A stretch of DNA of 39,808 nucleotides from positions 1-39,808 of the forward strand of contig NZ_JADMLH010000034.1 of NCBI RefSeq assembly GCF_016464385.1. Direction: 5' to 3'. Of this stretch, positions 34,201 to 39,808 are shown one piece after another; position 1 is the stretch's first letter, and each line of letters starts with the position of its first letter. The notes under the pieces were generated by a model, which saw nothing but the letters and a program-made list of their open reading frames with translations, ran no database searches and was not told the origin of the DNA. The position numbers and the translations under genes were made by a program. The DNA is from Nucisporomicrobium flavum. Lineage in GTDB: Bacteria; Actinomycetota; Actinomycetes; Mycobacteriales; Micromonosporaceae.

Positions 34201-34746
34201 GTCAAGATCGGTCGGGACAACCAGACCGCCCGAGGCTTCGGCCGCACCGAGGAAAGAGGCCCAGGCGAGCTGGACGACTACATGGCGGACCTCAGAAAAA
34301 ACAATCCCGAGGTCAAGGGATACGACATGGAAAAGGGCTTCGCTATTCCCCGGCTCTACCGCGATCCGGCACCCAGTGACCCCAAGAGCACCCTTGTCGT
34401 GGAATCAGCGGTTCTATCGGGTAGACCCGCACCAGAGTTCGACGGGATCATCCGCTACTGGACCCGGCGGCGCCAAGACGAGAAACAGAACACCTCGCAG
34501 AGCACAGCCGGCGAGACGCGTGGGCAGGAACGCGGTAAGGACGACGGCAAACACGATGGCTCCTGGGGCTGGCTCAAGCCCGTCGGTGGCGGTGCCCTGC
34601 TCGCCGGCGGCGTGCTCCTGTTGACCGCCACGGTCGTCGAAGACGTCGCCACCGGCGGGGCGGGAGTCGCGGACGATGTCGTCAGCGTGCCGGCCGGCAT
34701 CGAGATGGTGGAGGAGGGCGCTGCCCTGGTGGCGGCGGGTGGCTAG
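28228..34746 (+). CDS. Secreted RHS polymorphic toxin with a putative PD-(D/E)XK C-terminal domain
   Basis: A 2172-residue protein. The ATG at 28228 follows GGGGGAG and opens a signal peptide (hydrophobic core MYAAATAWLLTVTFVGQPTA, cut near ALAAA). The N-terminal third resembles a SpvB-like domain (PDLTISYDSGRVDGQ). YD/RHS repeats run from about residue 1020 to 1800. The RHS core ends with HIGAREYDPSIGRFISVDP (about 1830) and the hallmark DPTGL (about 1874). A Gly/Ser/Lys linker leads to the variable tail. There, helix AVATAVEWIKATHP, strand LEVHFEYPV and GAVDII-N-FVWEVK place Asp1976, Glu1991 and Lys1993 as a PD-(D/E)XK nuclease core. The last 60 residues are a Gly/Ala-rich hydrophobic hairpin. 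The toxin activity is inferred. The frame is open upstream to 27766, but that stretch overlaps the LamG gene. Confidence 0.93.
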   Translation: MNGWNAGRGTRRKMYAAATAWLLTVTFVGQPTAALAAAGLGTPPLPKPHADKVVPVKPTAEGRRALARASTAHAATDAAAQRARLDQARPAVWPTAATATLTISGTGTATATPGSLPVTAAHEPTGERSAAVDVRVRTFSRAQARRAGVDGVLLSVASEGGTAANMTVGVGYAGFAGAYGGDFGGRLTVSHLPVCALTSPERAACRTRTPVPFHNRRTEQRVDAKLTLPAAKTQPMLLALTAGTKSGAGSFSATPLSASSTWQAGSSSGSFAWSYPLKAPPTAAGPMPDLTISYDSGRVDGQTASSNNQGTTVGTGFDITSSYIERSYNSCDDDGHKDKHDLCWKYDNASLVLNGKASELVMDDPKGDRHPGDGKPETWRLKDDDGTKVEHLSGADNGAHAGEYWKVTTGEGDQYVFGLDRLPGADKDTRTHSVWTVPVFGDDADEPCHGDTFDTSDCVQAWRWNLDYVTDTHHNALTYWYTAEHNNYAKNGKDKPGTNYVRGGYLDRIEYGQRDGHLFDSGTHPTDKVVLQTAERCLQNCDGLTYETKANWPDVPFDAICADDESCIGRDGPTFFTRKRLTGITTFAWKDGAFQPVDSWALRQRFLDPGDIGDSSDQSLWLDSITHTGHIGGDLSLAPVTFTHTWRTNRVDKTDDILPLNKPRLNVVTSETGAVTTITYSDAQCDADPNHRRMPAAEDDNDMRCFPVRWRPNGGDGDRQLDWFHKYVVTDVQTTDPIGGSRPLLYHYDYSSPAWHYTEDPMSSPSERTWSQWRGFAKVSTITGDPTELTPSKTTTIYLQGMNRDRRADGSKRSVTASGITAAPIADDDALSGFARESVTYNGVGGPEVSGVVSDPWRKQTAERHYSWVDVSAGYTRTAATHSRVRVTSGAAPTTRHRTVTTTYDDYGLPSAVEDQGDEAVTGDETCARTWYARNPAAGLTSLVSRTQTLATVCTKVDAAKLPADSTTSGDVISDTAFAYDTTAYSDQQVPTRGEPRWAGRAGGYRADRSPVWQTVNTTVYDDLGRITSRTDALQHTSTTSYEPADHGPLTQTTATDPKGYSVVTDIDPALGLPTTITDPNSRITTLTYDSFGRLTKVFLPNIAHPAGTSPNIVYGYHLSSTDASYVSTATLRGNSTSKYNTTYQLYDSLLRPRQVQSPSPLGGRLLNETFYDSRGQKSTTYADIYDDKNEPDGQLYGTLNAQAPAETQFTYDGAGRVATSTFLSYGAKRWSTTASYTGDSAATTAVTGDSASREFTDVFGRVTERRTYAGSSPDGATYTSTSFTFTPSGQPKTITGPDKASWSYGYDLFGRKTYEKDPDKGETTTGYTTLDQVEWTKDANQKKLIYEYDELGRRAHEWAGSKSDATLQATWGYDNVFKGVQDSSTRYVGGLTGKAYTKRTSKFDDLYRGTASELQLPADDPLVTAGVPATLKFSNSYNVDGTPQYTDEPAVAGLPHEPVSFGYNALGMPTTMAGDTGYLLSTAYDQLGQLQQQVMGTSKTNPKQVTLTSTYEPGTHRLKTAGITDTSHNYKLQDLTYGYDDAGNVTSITDASTLGGSGQADNQCFAYDGYRRLTEAWTPKTADCAPSGRVATNLGGAAPYWSSYWYNDAGLRKTETQHAVGGDTLISYTYAENGAPPHALSSTSTAKSGTTAVRRSYGYDAAGNTIDRPGTTAQQTLTWDGEGKLQTLTESTTKTGYLYDADGGLLIRRATSGSGDTVLYLGATEVHLNATTKKLSGSRYYSVGNRTVAVRTATAGVTGSKLNFLAGDNHGTASLAIEGSIVNGTPVAQTYTKRYTTPFGAPRGTKPANWPDDKGFLGKTADTTTGLTHIGAREYDPSIGRFISVDPVLNSSDEQSLNGYTYAGNNPTTLSDPTGLDDCRTGGQGCVDPDGDGVYKPPTGGGSKPTKGGGSTPSKGNGSGTKKDWSPDHNAAVATAVEWIKATHPELEVHFEYPVVGGSKQKKNGVRTGNDGAVDIIAFDHKNKRLFVWEVKIGRDNQTARGFGRTEERGPGELDDYMADLRKNNPEVKGYDMEKGFAIPRLYRDPAPSDPKSTLVVESAVLSGRPAPEFDGIIRYWTRRRQDEKQNTSQSTAGETRGQERGKDDGKHDGSWGWLKPVGGGALLAGGVLLLTATVVEDVATGGAGVADDVVSVPAGIEMVEEGAALVAAGG

Positions 34747-34814
34747 CGTGTCGGACCCCGGTGCATGCGCCGTACTCTGACAGACCGGAATGGCAAGGAA
34801 CAGTAGGAGTTCGC

Positions 34815-35768
34815 ATGACAAGCTTCGGGCTCAACCTCGAGCTGGATCTTGATGACGCATCGCTGAGTGATGCGGGCGCCGTCGCCTTCGAGTGGTTCGA
34901 GGAAGCTTCCCGGGTGGCGCTGGGCGATGCGCGAGCGGCGATGGACGACGGCGCCCCGGTGCCGTTGTCGCCGCCCTTCGTCGACCCGGCGTCCTGGAAT
35001 CCTGCCGGTGTCGCGGTGACGCTGTCCGGCTCGGTAGAGGTTTCGGGTCGGCGAGCCAAACAGTACGGGCCCAAGGCCATGACGTGGCTGCGGGAGCAAC
35101 TCGACGGCGGCCCGGAGCGAGCAGGGATGCATTTCTGGCTTTCCGCCGGCCTTGGTCCTAATTCGCGGCAGAGCTGGTGGCCGTCCCTGTTCGTCCACCG
35201 GCCGGAGGAATCGCCGGGATGGCAGAGGATCGGTGCATACGTCGCGGAACCGCTTTTCGTCGACCCTGCGTACGGCGTCGAGGTACAACGGTTGTGGCTG
35301 GGCTTGCTGCGATCGTTTGCCGACCGGTACAACCCCGCGTTCGGTCAGGTCGACTACGGCTTCGATACCACGGGCAGTACCGCGCTGGAGAAGGCGCTAC
35401 ACCCAGATCTGGACTTCGAGTACCGTGACCCGGAGCACACCATCGCGGAAAGCCGTCGGTGGCTGCGCGGCTATGCCTGGTTGACCATCGTCCCGGCGGA
35501 GCTCACCGACCGGCTCGGCGGCGCGGCCGCCCTCCGAGCCTCCGGTTCCTTCCACGAAGTTTCCGAATTGGAGCACGGCGGCCTCTGGCTACAGGCCACC
35601 GAAGACTACCGCCAATACGGGCCACAGCAGGTGGCACAGGTGTTCCGAGCCTTAGCGTCGGTTCTCAGACCCGGTCCGACGTGGCAGCGCGACCAAATTG
35701 CCGGAAAGCCCGTGCCACGGGTCGTGTACGAGGACGCCGCCGCCTACCAGACACACGAGAGCCCATAA
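34815..35768 (+). CDS. Candidate immunity protein for the RHS toxin
   Basis: 317 residues, starting 68 bases after the toxin stop, with TAGGAG five bases before the ATG at 34815. It is cytoplasmic (no signal peptide) and acidic, as usual for immunity proteins. The second half reads AWLTIVPAELTDRLGGAAAL and GGLWLQATEDYRQYG, which resembles type VI immunity (DUF3396-like) proteins by memory; this needs a profile search. Position, acidity and type of protein make it the best candidate antidote. It is followed after four bases by another small gene in the same operon. Confidence 0.75.
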   Translation: MTSFGLNLELDLDDASLSDAGAVAFEWFEEASRVALGDARAAMDDGAPVPLSPPFVDPASWNPAGVAVTLSGSVEVSGRRAKQYGPKAMTWLREQLDGGPERAGMHFWLSAGLGPNSRQSWWPSLFVHRPEESPGWQRIGAYVAEPLFVDPAYGVEVQRLWLGLLRSFADRYNPAFGQVDYGFDTTGSTALEKALHPDLDFEYRDPEHTIAESRRWLRGYAWLTIVPAELTDRLGGAAALRASGSFHEVSELEHGGLWLQATEDYRQYGPQQVAQVFRALASVLRPGPTWQRDQIAGKPVPRVVYEDAAAYQTHESP

Positions 35769-35772
35769 CGTC

Positions 35773-36216
35773 ATGGGCGCATCGTCATGGTGGTACGTGG
35801 TGCCATTCGACAAAGACCTCGAGAATTGCCTGGAGTCCCTCCGGCGGCAGGTCTTCCGAGAACGCGATTACTATTTCGTGCCCGACGACGAAGATAAATG
35901 GCCGGCCACCATGGAGGAGCTCTACGCGAACGAGGACGTCCAAGAAGAAGGGACCCATTCGGTTCTCGACATCTTCCGCGTGATCGGCTCAAGCGACGTC
36001 GATGACCACGGGACCCTGCGTCCATTGCGATCCGACGAGCTTGAACGCCACTTCAGGTCTACAAGACCAGCTCGAGCAGACTTCGAAGCGGCATTGCGCA
36101 GGACCGGAGCGGACTATCTAACATTTGACGGTCGGCGATGGAGCGGCTACTGCGCGGCACTCTACGTACAAGGCCTGCCGACGGAGACTGCGATATGGGG
36201 CTATTCCGGCGACTGA
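35773..36216 (+). CDS. Small conserved protein, second candidate immunity gene
   Basis: 147 residues from the ATG at 35773, four bases after the previous stop, so translation is probably coupled. It is very acidic, with GASSWWYVVPFDKDLENCLE at the start and YVQGLPTETAIWGYSGD at the end. I recall the GASSW and WGYSGD ends from conserved actinomycete proteins without a name. It could be a second immunity factor or an orphan antidote to another toxin tail. Confidence 0.72.
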   Translation: MGASSWWYVVPFDKDLENCLESLRRQVFRERDYYFVPDDEDKWPATMEELYANEDVQEEGTHSVLDIFRVIGSSDVDDHGTLRPLRSDELERHFRSTRPARADFEAALRRTGADYLTFDGRRWSGYCAALYVQGLPTETAIWGYSGD

Positions 36217-36278
36217 GCCGCTGTATCCGCGGAATGATGAACGGCAGCGCAGTCACCCGTGGGCATCCCCGACACCCA

Positions 36279-36485
36279 GCCCTTGTCTCGTGGGTGTTCG
36301 CGTCGGTGCCGAGCGTGCGTGGACGGCGTTGGGGTGGGCGGGTTGCCGGTGGGCTCCAGCGCGGCCGGCTTGTTGCCGCTGTCGTCGACGTGGCGGCGAT
36401 GAGCGACCCATGACCCGCGGTCCTCGCACTTCGTGCAACGGTGGCTGCTCGAGCGGCATGATCGACGCACGGATCTGCCGATGAG
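36279..36485 (+). repeat. Direct repeat R2 (partner at 17474-17686)
   Basis: About 207 bases, roughly 90% identical to R1 and in the same orientation, 18.8 kb away. The final 57 bases are identical. It lies in the 309-bp gap between the second immunity candidate and the DUF7710-like gene; nothing else is seen there. Confidence 0.8.
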
Positions 36486-36525
36486 CGGATGTCGCGGAGG
36501 TCGTTGAATGACATGATCAACGGCT

Positions 36526-37467
36526 ATGAGCAGCGGTGAAAATTCCATCCTCGGTGAGGCCCGTGAGCATCATCGGAAGCATGTGAACGCTGTGCTCCGG
36601 CGCCCCGGTATGTACGGCCGCGACGAGATGGCCGAGCAGCTACTCCTGGGTGCGATGGCTGCCGTCGACGGCAGCTCGACGCGATGGGCCGCAGAGCTCG
36701 CCGGGCTCCGCGAACGTCGCGCCTTCACCGCCATAGGAGTAAAGGGCGCTTACTGCAACGTGCTACCGGCAAACGGGTTACGTGAAGCCACGGCATCCGT
36801 CTACGCCAGCATTGCGCATCGATGCGGCTGGCTCGACCTAGATCGCACCTTGTCGGCGGCCGAATATCGACGGCTGGCCGCCGATATCGGCGACTGGGTC
36901 ACAGAAGACCGGACGCTGTCCCAGGCCATAGACAGGTTCGGCGCACCGTCGCTGTGGATTGGCAGCACCAATCCTCTCTCGCCCAAAACGCTCGGCTACA
37001 CCACAGCGAGTCCGGACGACGAACTGATCTGTCTTCATCTCTGGAACACGTTCGCAGACGCCGGCACCGATGAGCGACAGGGTGTACATCCAGAACCGGT
37101 CGTGTTCGCCGTGCGCCATCGACCGGGAGATTTCAGAAGTTCGTTCTCGTTCACCCCGGAAGGTTTGCGTCGCCGGCCCACCGCCGACCAGCAGAGTTCG
37201 CTGCGCCTGACCGTCTGGATCTTCCACGGTGAACAGGCCCGATACGCCTCCGCCGCCTTCGAAACAGAAGAGGCCGGGCTCGCCTGGGCGGCTGACCACG
37301 GCGTGACCGGCATCCTGGCCGAGTATCCCTACGGAGGTGCCTACGACGCCGCCGTCGCTGAAGGCCGCTTTACGCCGTCCAAGCCTCACCACGGCACCAC
37401 AAACCACGTCGCCGCCTTTACTCCCGGCCTACGACACATCCACCTGGTAGACGGCCGGCGAGACTGA
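36526..37467 (+). CDS. DUF7710-like protein, 313 residues
   Basis: The C-terminal 80 residues (LTVWIFHGEQARYASAAFE, GVTGILAEYPYGGAYDAAV, GRFTPSKPHH) resemble DUF7710, a domain I associate with proteins near bacterial toxin loci. The N-terminal 230 residues begin with VLRRPGMYGRDEMAEQLLLG and are not recognised further. No signal peptide or membrane segment is seen. The ATG at 36526 has no clear Shine-Dalgarno. It may be another immunity-type or accessory gene of the RHS locus. The name is from memory and moderately sure. Confidence 0.72.
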   Translation: MSSGENSILGEAREHHRKHVNAVLRRPGMYGRDEMAEQLLLGAMAAVDGSSTRWAAELAGLRERRAFTAIGVKGAYCNVLPANGLREATASVYASIAHRCGWLDLDRTLSAAEYRRLAADIGDWVTEDRTLSQAIDRFGAPSLWIGSTNPLSPKTLGYTTASPDDELICLHLWNTFADAGTDERQGVHPEPVVFAVRHRPGDFRSSFSFTPEGLRRRPTADQQSSLRLTVWIFHGEQARYASAAFETEEAGLAWAADHGVTGILAEYPYGGAYDAAVAEGRFTPSKPHHGTTNHVAAFTPGLRHIHLVDGRRD

Positions 37468-37478
37468 TCAGCATCCCC

Positions 37479-37500
37479 TTCTGCCGCCGTCCGTGCGCGC
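37479..37500 (+). repeat. 22-bp intergenic repeat, copies at 37479, 37901 and partly 38031 and 22142
   Basis: The 22 bases at 37479-37500 recur exactly at 37901-37922; both begin TTCTGCCGCCGTCCG. A shorter variant lies at 38031-38049, and 15 bases match at 22142-22156. The first copy ends in CGTGCGCG, which pairs with CGCGCACG 11 bases later to form a hairpin that could terminate the gene ending at 37467. Confidence 0.65.
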
Positions 37501-37659
37501 TCATGGCAGACGCGCACGTCATGCACCGTAGGCCTACGCTCAACGCGCCGGTCCATCCCACCGGCGCCTTACCCCCTGCGGCATGACTACCTCGCCGACA
37601 GCGCTGGTACCGCTTGCTGGCAAGATCCGGGTTCGGAGGCCCGCACGAGGGGGTGTGTG

Positions 37660-37827
37660 ATGGACGACGTCGGAGACGACGAAATCCTGCAGCAGTTGAC
37701 AGCCGTCATCGCTTGGGAGATGGAGGCTCAGGCCGGCATTCAACGGCCCCTCAGTGAGATGCCGGAGCTGATTGCAGACTCCATTCTGGATCACTTCGAA
37801 GTCCGTCTAAGACCTGGCGTAACGTGA
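37660..37827 (+). CDS. Small acidic hypothetical protein, 55 residues
   Basis: ATG at 37660 (a GTG directly precedes it) lies behind GAGGGGG. The protein reads MDDVGDDEILQQLTAVIAWE and then RPLSEMPELIADSILDHFEV. It resembles small helical actinomycete proteins I have seen without a function. A cytoplasmic role is likely. Nothing is seen from 37501 to 37656 apart from the hairpin noted at the 22-bp repeat. Confidence 0.6.
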   Translation: MDDVGDDEILQQLTAVIAWEMEAQAGIQRPLSEMPELIADSILDHFEVRLRPGVT

Positions 37828-38621
37828 CACGACGCATCGAAAGCGTGTACGCCGAACCGGGGTTTCGGGCGACTCCAAGAGCAACCGGGCCGGCGCACTG
37901 TTCTGCCGCCGTCCGTGCGCGCCGCAAGCAGAAGTCGGCCACGGAGGGTAACCGCCAGCTCGCGCCGCCTGGCCTGAACTGGCCCACGGACGCATATTCA
38001 GCATTGTTGTCCCTGCGACGGCTTACTCAATTGCCGCCGTCCGCGCGCTGACCGCGCTTAAGACAAGCCGCCGACCTCGGGCTGACTCATCGGAATCGAA
38101 GCGACACTCCACCCGGGTCTGCTGCGAGTGAGTGGAGGTCGACAGCGGGGACGTCGGGCCGGTCGCGCACGAGCCTGGCTCCTGGCGGTGCGGGCGAGGT
38201 ACAGCAGGGGCTGGGTGCGGCCGTCGGTGACGGTGAGCACGCTCGGACGTCCCTCGCGCAGCCATAGGTAGCGCCTGACGAGCAGCCGGGCCACGACATC
38301 GGACGCTCACCGGGTGATGGGCACAGATCTGAAGGCTGATACCCCCTCGCCCGCGATTGGGCAGCCAAAACTGCCCTGACATCGGGCTTCCGCCGGAGGC
38401 TATGGGATGCCGACGGGCGGTAGTTGATACAACGCCACTTGCCGATCGACGGGCACTCACCCCGCCCACTCTGCGTAGGAACCCGCGCGGGTCTTGAGCC
38501 ATCAGCCGAGTCAACGGTGCGTCGGCAACCGCACCCTCATGGCCGTAAATGCTCATGTTGCCGGAATCCGGGCCGATCGAGGAGCCGATACAACGCTGCC
38601 ATACCCCCGACGAGGACTCCT
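37828..38621. other. 794-bp stretch without a confident gene
   Basis: It holds two of the 22-bp repeat copies (37901-37922 and 38031-38049). On the minus strand, two frames read VARLLVRRYLWLREGRPS with VLTVTDGRTQPLLYLA (about 38180-38295), and then ARLVRDRPDVPAVDLHSLAA to a stop at 38087. Together they could be a small gene with one frameshift near 38175. No family is recognised. Confidence 0.4.
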
Positions 38622-39212
38622 ATGACTTACATGCCACCCACCGTGGCGCCTGCTGGGTGGTACGCCGATCCGGACAACGCCGCGGCACAGCGGTGGTGGG
38701 ACGGTACCCAGTGGACCTCGCACACGCAGCTCATCACGCCCCCTGTTCCGGGCTTCGCCGCTCCGGCGGACGCGCGACTCGCCCCGTCCGCGCCCTCCCC
38801 TTGGCCCATGACAGCCCACACGTACGGTCCCCAGCACGAGCCGCGCTTGGCGTATTCACCGTATGCCGGCCAAGCGGGCGGTCAGGCCGGGACCCAACGA
38901 CCGCCCTGGCCGGTGATGGTGGCGGTGGCGGTGGTGGGCTTGTACGCCGTTTTGTCCTCCCTCCTGCGCCTGACTGCCAGCGGCTTCGGTGCGTACCAGG
39001 CAGGCGGGATGATCGGCTCGGTGCTGGTTGCCCTCGTGGCGTACCTGCTGTGGAAGGGACGACGTGGGGCGTGGATCGTGACTCTGGTTTTCGGGACGCT
39101 GGGGATCGTGGCCCGTTTGCTTATGGGCGACCCGCTGGGCGCCGCGTTGGCCGCAGCCGTGGTTCTGCTGCTCGTGACGCCGGAGTCTGCTCGGGCTTGG
39201 TTCCGCTCCTGA
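38622..39212 (+). CDS. DUF2510 membrane protein
   Basis: 196 residues. An N-terminal DUF2510 motif (PAGWYADPDN, then RWWDGTQWT) at residues 10-32 is followed by a Pro/Ala-rich linker. Four hydrophobic segments lie at about 97-116, 127-144, 149-166 and 169-186. DUF2510 is a small Trp-rich domain common at the N-terminus of actinobacterial membrane proteins, with no known activity. GAGGA lies before the ATG at 38622. It is not in an operon with its neighbours. Confidence 0.85.
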   Translation: MTYMPPTVAPAGWYADPDNAAAQRWWDGTQWTSHTQLITPPVPGFAAPADARLAPSAPSPWPMTAHTYGPQHEPRLAYSPYAGQAGGQAGTQRPPWPVMVAVAVVGLYAVLSSLLRLTASGFGAYQAGGMIGSVLVALVAYLLWKGRRGAWIVTLVFGTLGIVARLLMGDPLGAALAAAVVLLLVTPESARAWFRS

Positions 39213-39381
39213 GAGCGCGCTGGCGCTTGAGCACGTTACGGCCCCTGGCATAGCTGGTCGAGCAGGTGCCACCACCCATACGTCAGAGAGGGCTACAGGA
39301 ATCTGGGCTTAAGGCGGCGGCATACTTACGAGCCGCGTCGAGGGCGTTGGAGCTCTTGCTGGCGGTGACGCACCGTGAGCT

Positions 39382-39694
39382 ATGGCTACCTCTTCTGTCT
39401 TTGATCCGCTTGCTGCCGCCACCGATGAGCGCGTGCTGCGCGCAGCGATGGCCGCGTACCTGGGCCGGTACCGGGGTGAGTCCCGGGTGCACACCGGCTC
39501 TGACCTGAAGGTGTTCCTGACCTGGTGTTCAGGTCAGGAAATTGATCCGCTGAACCTGGGCCGAGCCGAGGTCGAACGCTACGTGCGATGGTTGCAGGAG
39601 GTCCGCCGCTACCAGTCCTCGACGGTCTCCCGGCGGCTGTCGGTCGTGGTCGGCTTCTACCGGGTCTGCGTCATCGACCAGATCCTGGCCCACT
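39382..39694 (+). pseudogene. Tyrosine recombinase N-terminal fragment I2 (truncated)
   Basis: From the ATG at 39382, MATSSVFDPLAAATDERVLR is followed by MAAYLGRYRGESRVHTGSDL, EVERYVRWLQEVRRYQ and VVVGFYRVCVIDQILAHCP: the core-binding domain of an XerC/D-type integrase in one frame. After about 39694 the expected continuation is lost, and the opposite strand reads as a DNA ligase. The frame stays open to the window edge, so a chimeric ORF exists, but no catalytic domain is visible. 39332-39626 is the partner of 19182-19477. Confidence 0.75.
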
Positions 39695-39808
39695 GTCCGG
39701 TTCGCCGGCACCCGCGTGTACTCGCCGAACAGGTCGGGCCCGGCGAGCATGTCGCGACGGGCCGTGTACGGAAGATCGACCAGGTCGGTGTCGTCCAGGC
39801 GCAGCGAG
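39695..39808 (-). pseudogene. Fragment of an ATP-dependent DNA ligase-like gene (partial)
   Basis: Reading in from the right edge, the minus strand gives SLRLDDTDLVDLPYTARRD and MLAGPDLFGEYTRVPANR, which fits the segment of LigC/LigD-type ATP-dependent DNA ligases just before the KR motif. The frame then runs into the recombinase fragment, so the C-terminal part is lost here. The upstream part lies outside the window. Confidence 0.5.

Noticed and set aside
1..39808. CRISPR arrays, rRNA genes, complete tRNAs
   Set aside because: No regularly spaced repeats, no rRNA-like segments and no complete cloverleaf found; only the tRNA-Pro half at 16925 is recognisable.

Overview
The window is high-GC DNA with actinomycete protein families throughout: ANTAR regulators, a SigF/SigB-type sigma factor, STAS and HATPase partner-switching proteins, DUF5994, DUF2510 and secreted RHS proteins. 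A filamentous actinobacterium, probably of the Micromonosporaceae (Actinoplanes-like), is the best guess. That assignment rests on family recognition and not on a marker gene.

Left part (about 1-16.2 kb): a stress and signalling neighbourhood. It holds a PRC-barrel/DUF2382 protein, a YegS-like lipid kinase, a small membrane protein, a sigF-STAS pair, a frameshifted DUF5994 gene, an acyl desaturase, two alpha/beta hydrolases, two GAF-ANTAR proteins, transketolase, a PAS-SpoIIE phosphatase, a STAS-HATPase fusion and a TrhA/hemolysin III membrane protein. Five sites of the form GTTT-N15-GGG(T/C)A lie 100-190 bp upstream of genes here and match the SigF/SigB promoter class, so this looks like a sigma factor beside part of its own regulon. 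Both hydrolases lack a usable ATG/GTG/TTG and appear to start at ATC and ATT behind good Shine-Dalgarno sequences. Several genes are decayed: DUF5994, an MEDS-domain gene, and the tail of a Na+/H+ antiporter.

Middle (about 16.2-20 kb): a mobile-element scar. A lower-GC stretch with two overlapping small ORFs ends at an orphan 3' half of tRNA-Pro(GGG) with its terminator, the usual attachment site of actinomycete integrative elements. A 213-bp repeat (R1), an HxlR regulator divergent from a crotonase, a broken tyrosine-recombinase fragment (I1) and a truncated nitrilase follow.

Right part (about 20-39.8 kb): an accessory region. It has an aminoglycoside-phosphotransferase-like gene, several hypothetical genes, then a secreted LamG protein and a 2172-residue secreted RHS protein transcribed together. 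The RHS tail carries what looks like a PD-(D/E)XK nuclease toxin domain plus a glycine-rich hydrophobic end, followed at once by two candidate immunity genes. Second copies of the 213-bp repeat (R2) and the recombinase fragment (I2) lie beyond, about 18.8 and 20.15 kb from the first copies and in the same order and orientation. I2 abuts a truncated DNA-ligase-like fragment at the window edge. The RHS cassette therefore sits between two sets of direct repeats, which suggests acquisition or rearrangement by recombination.
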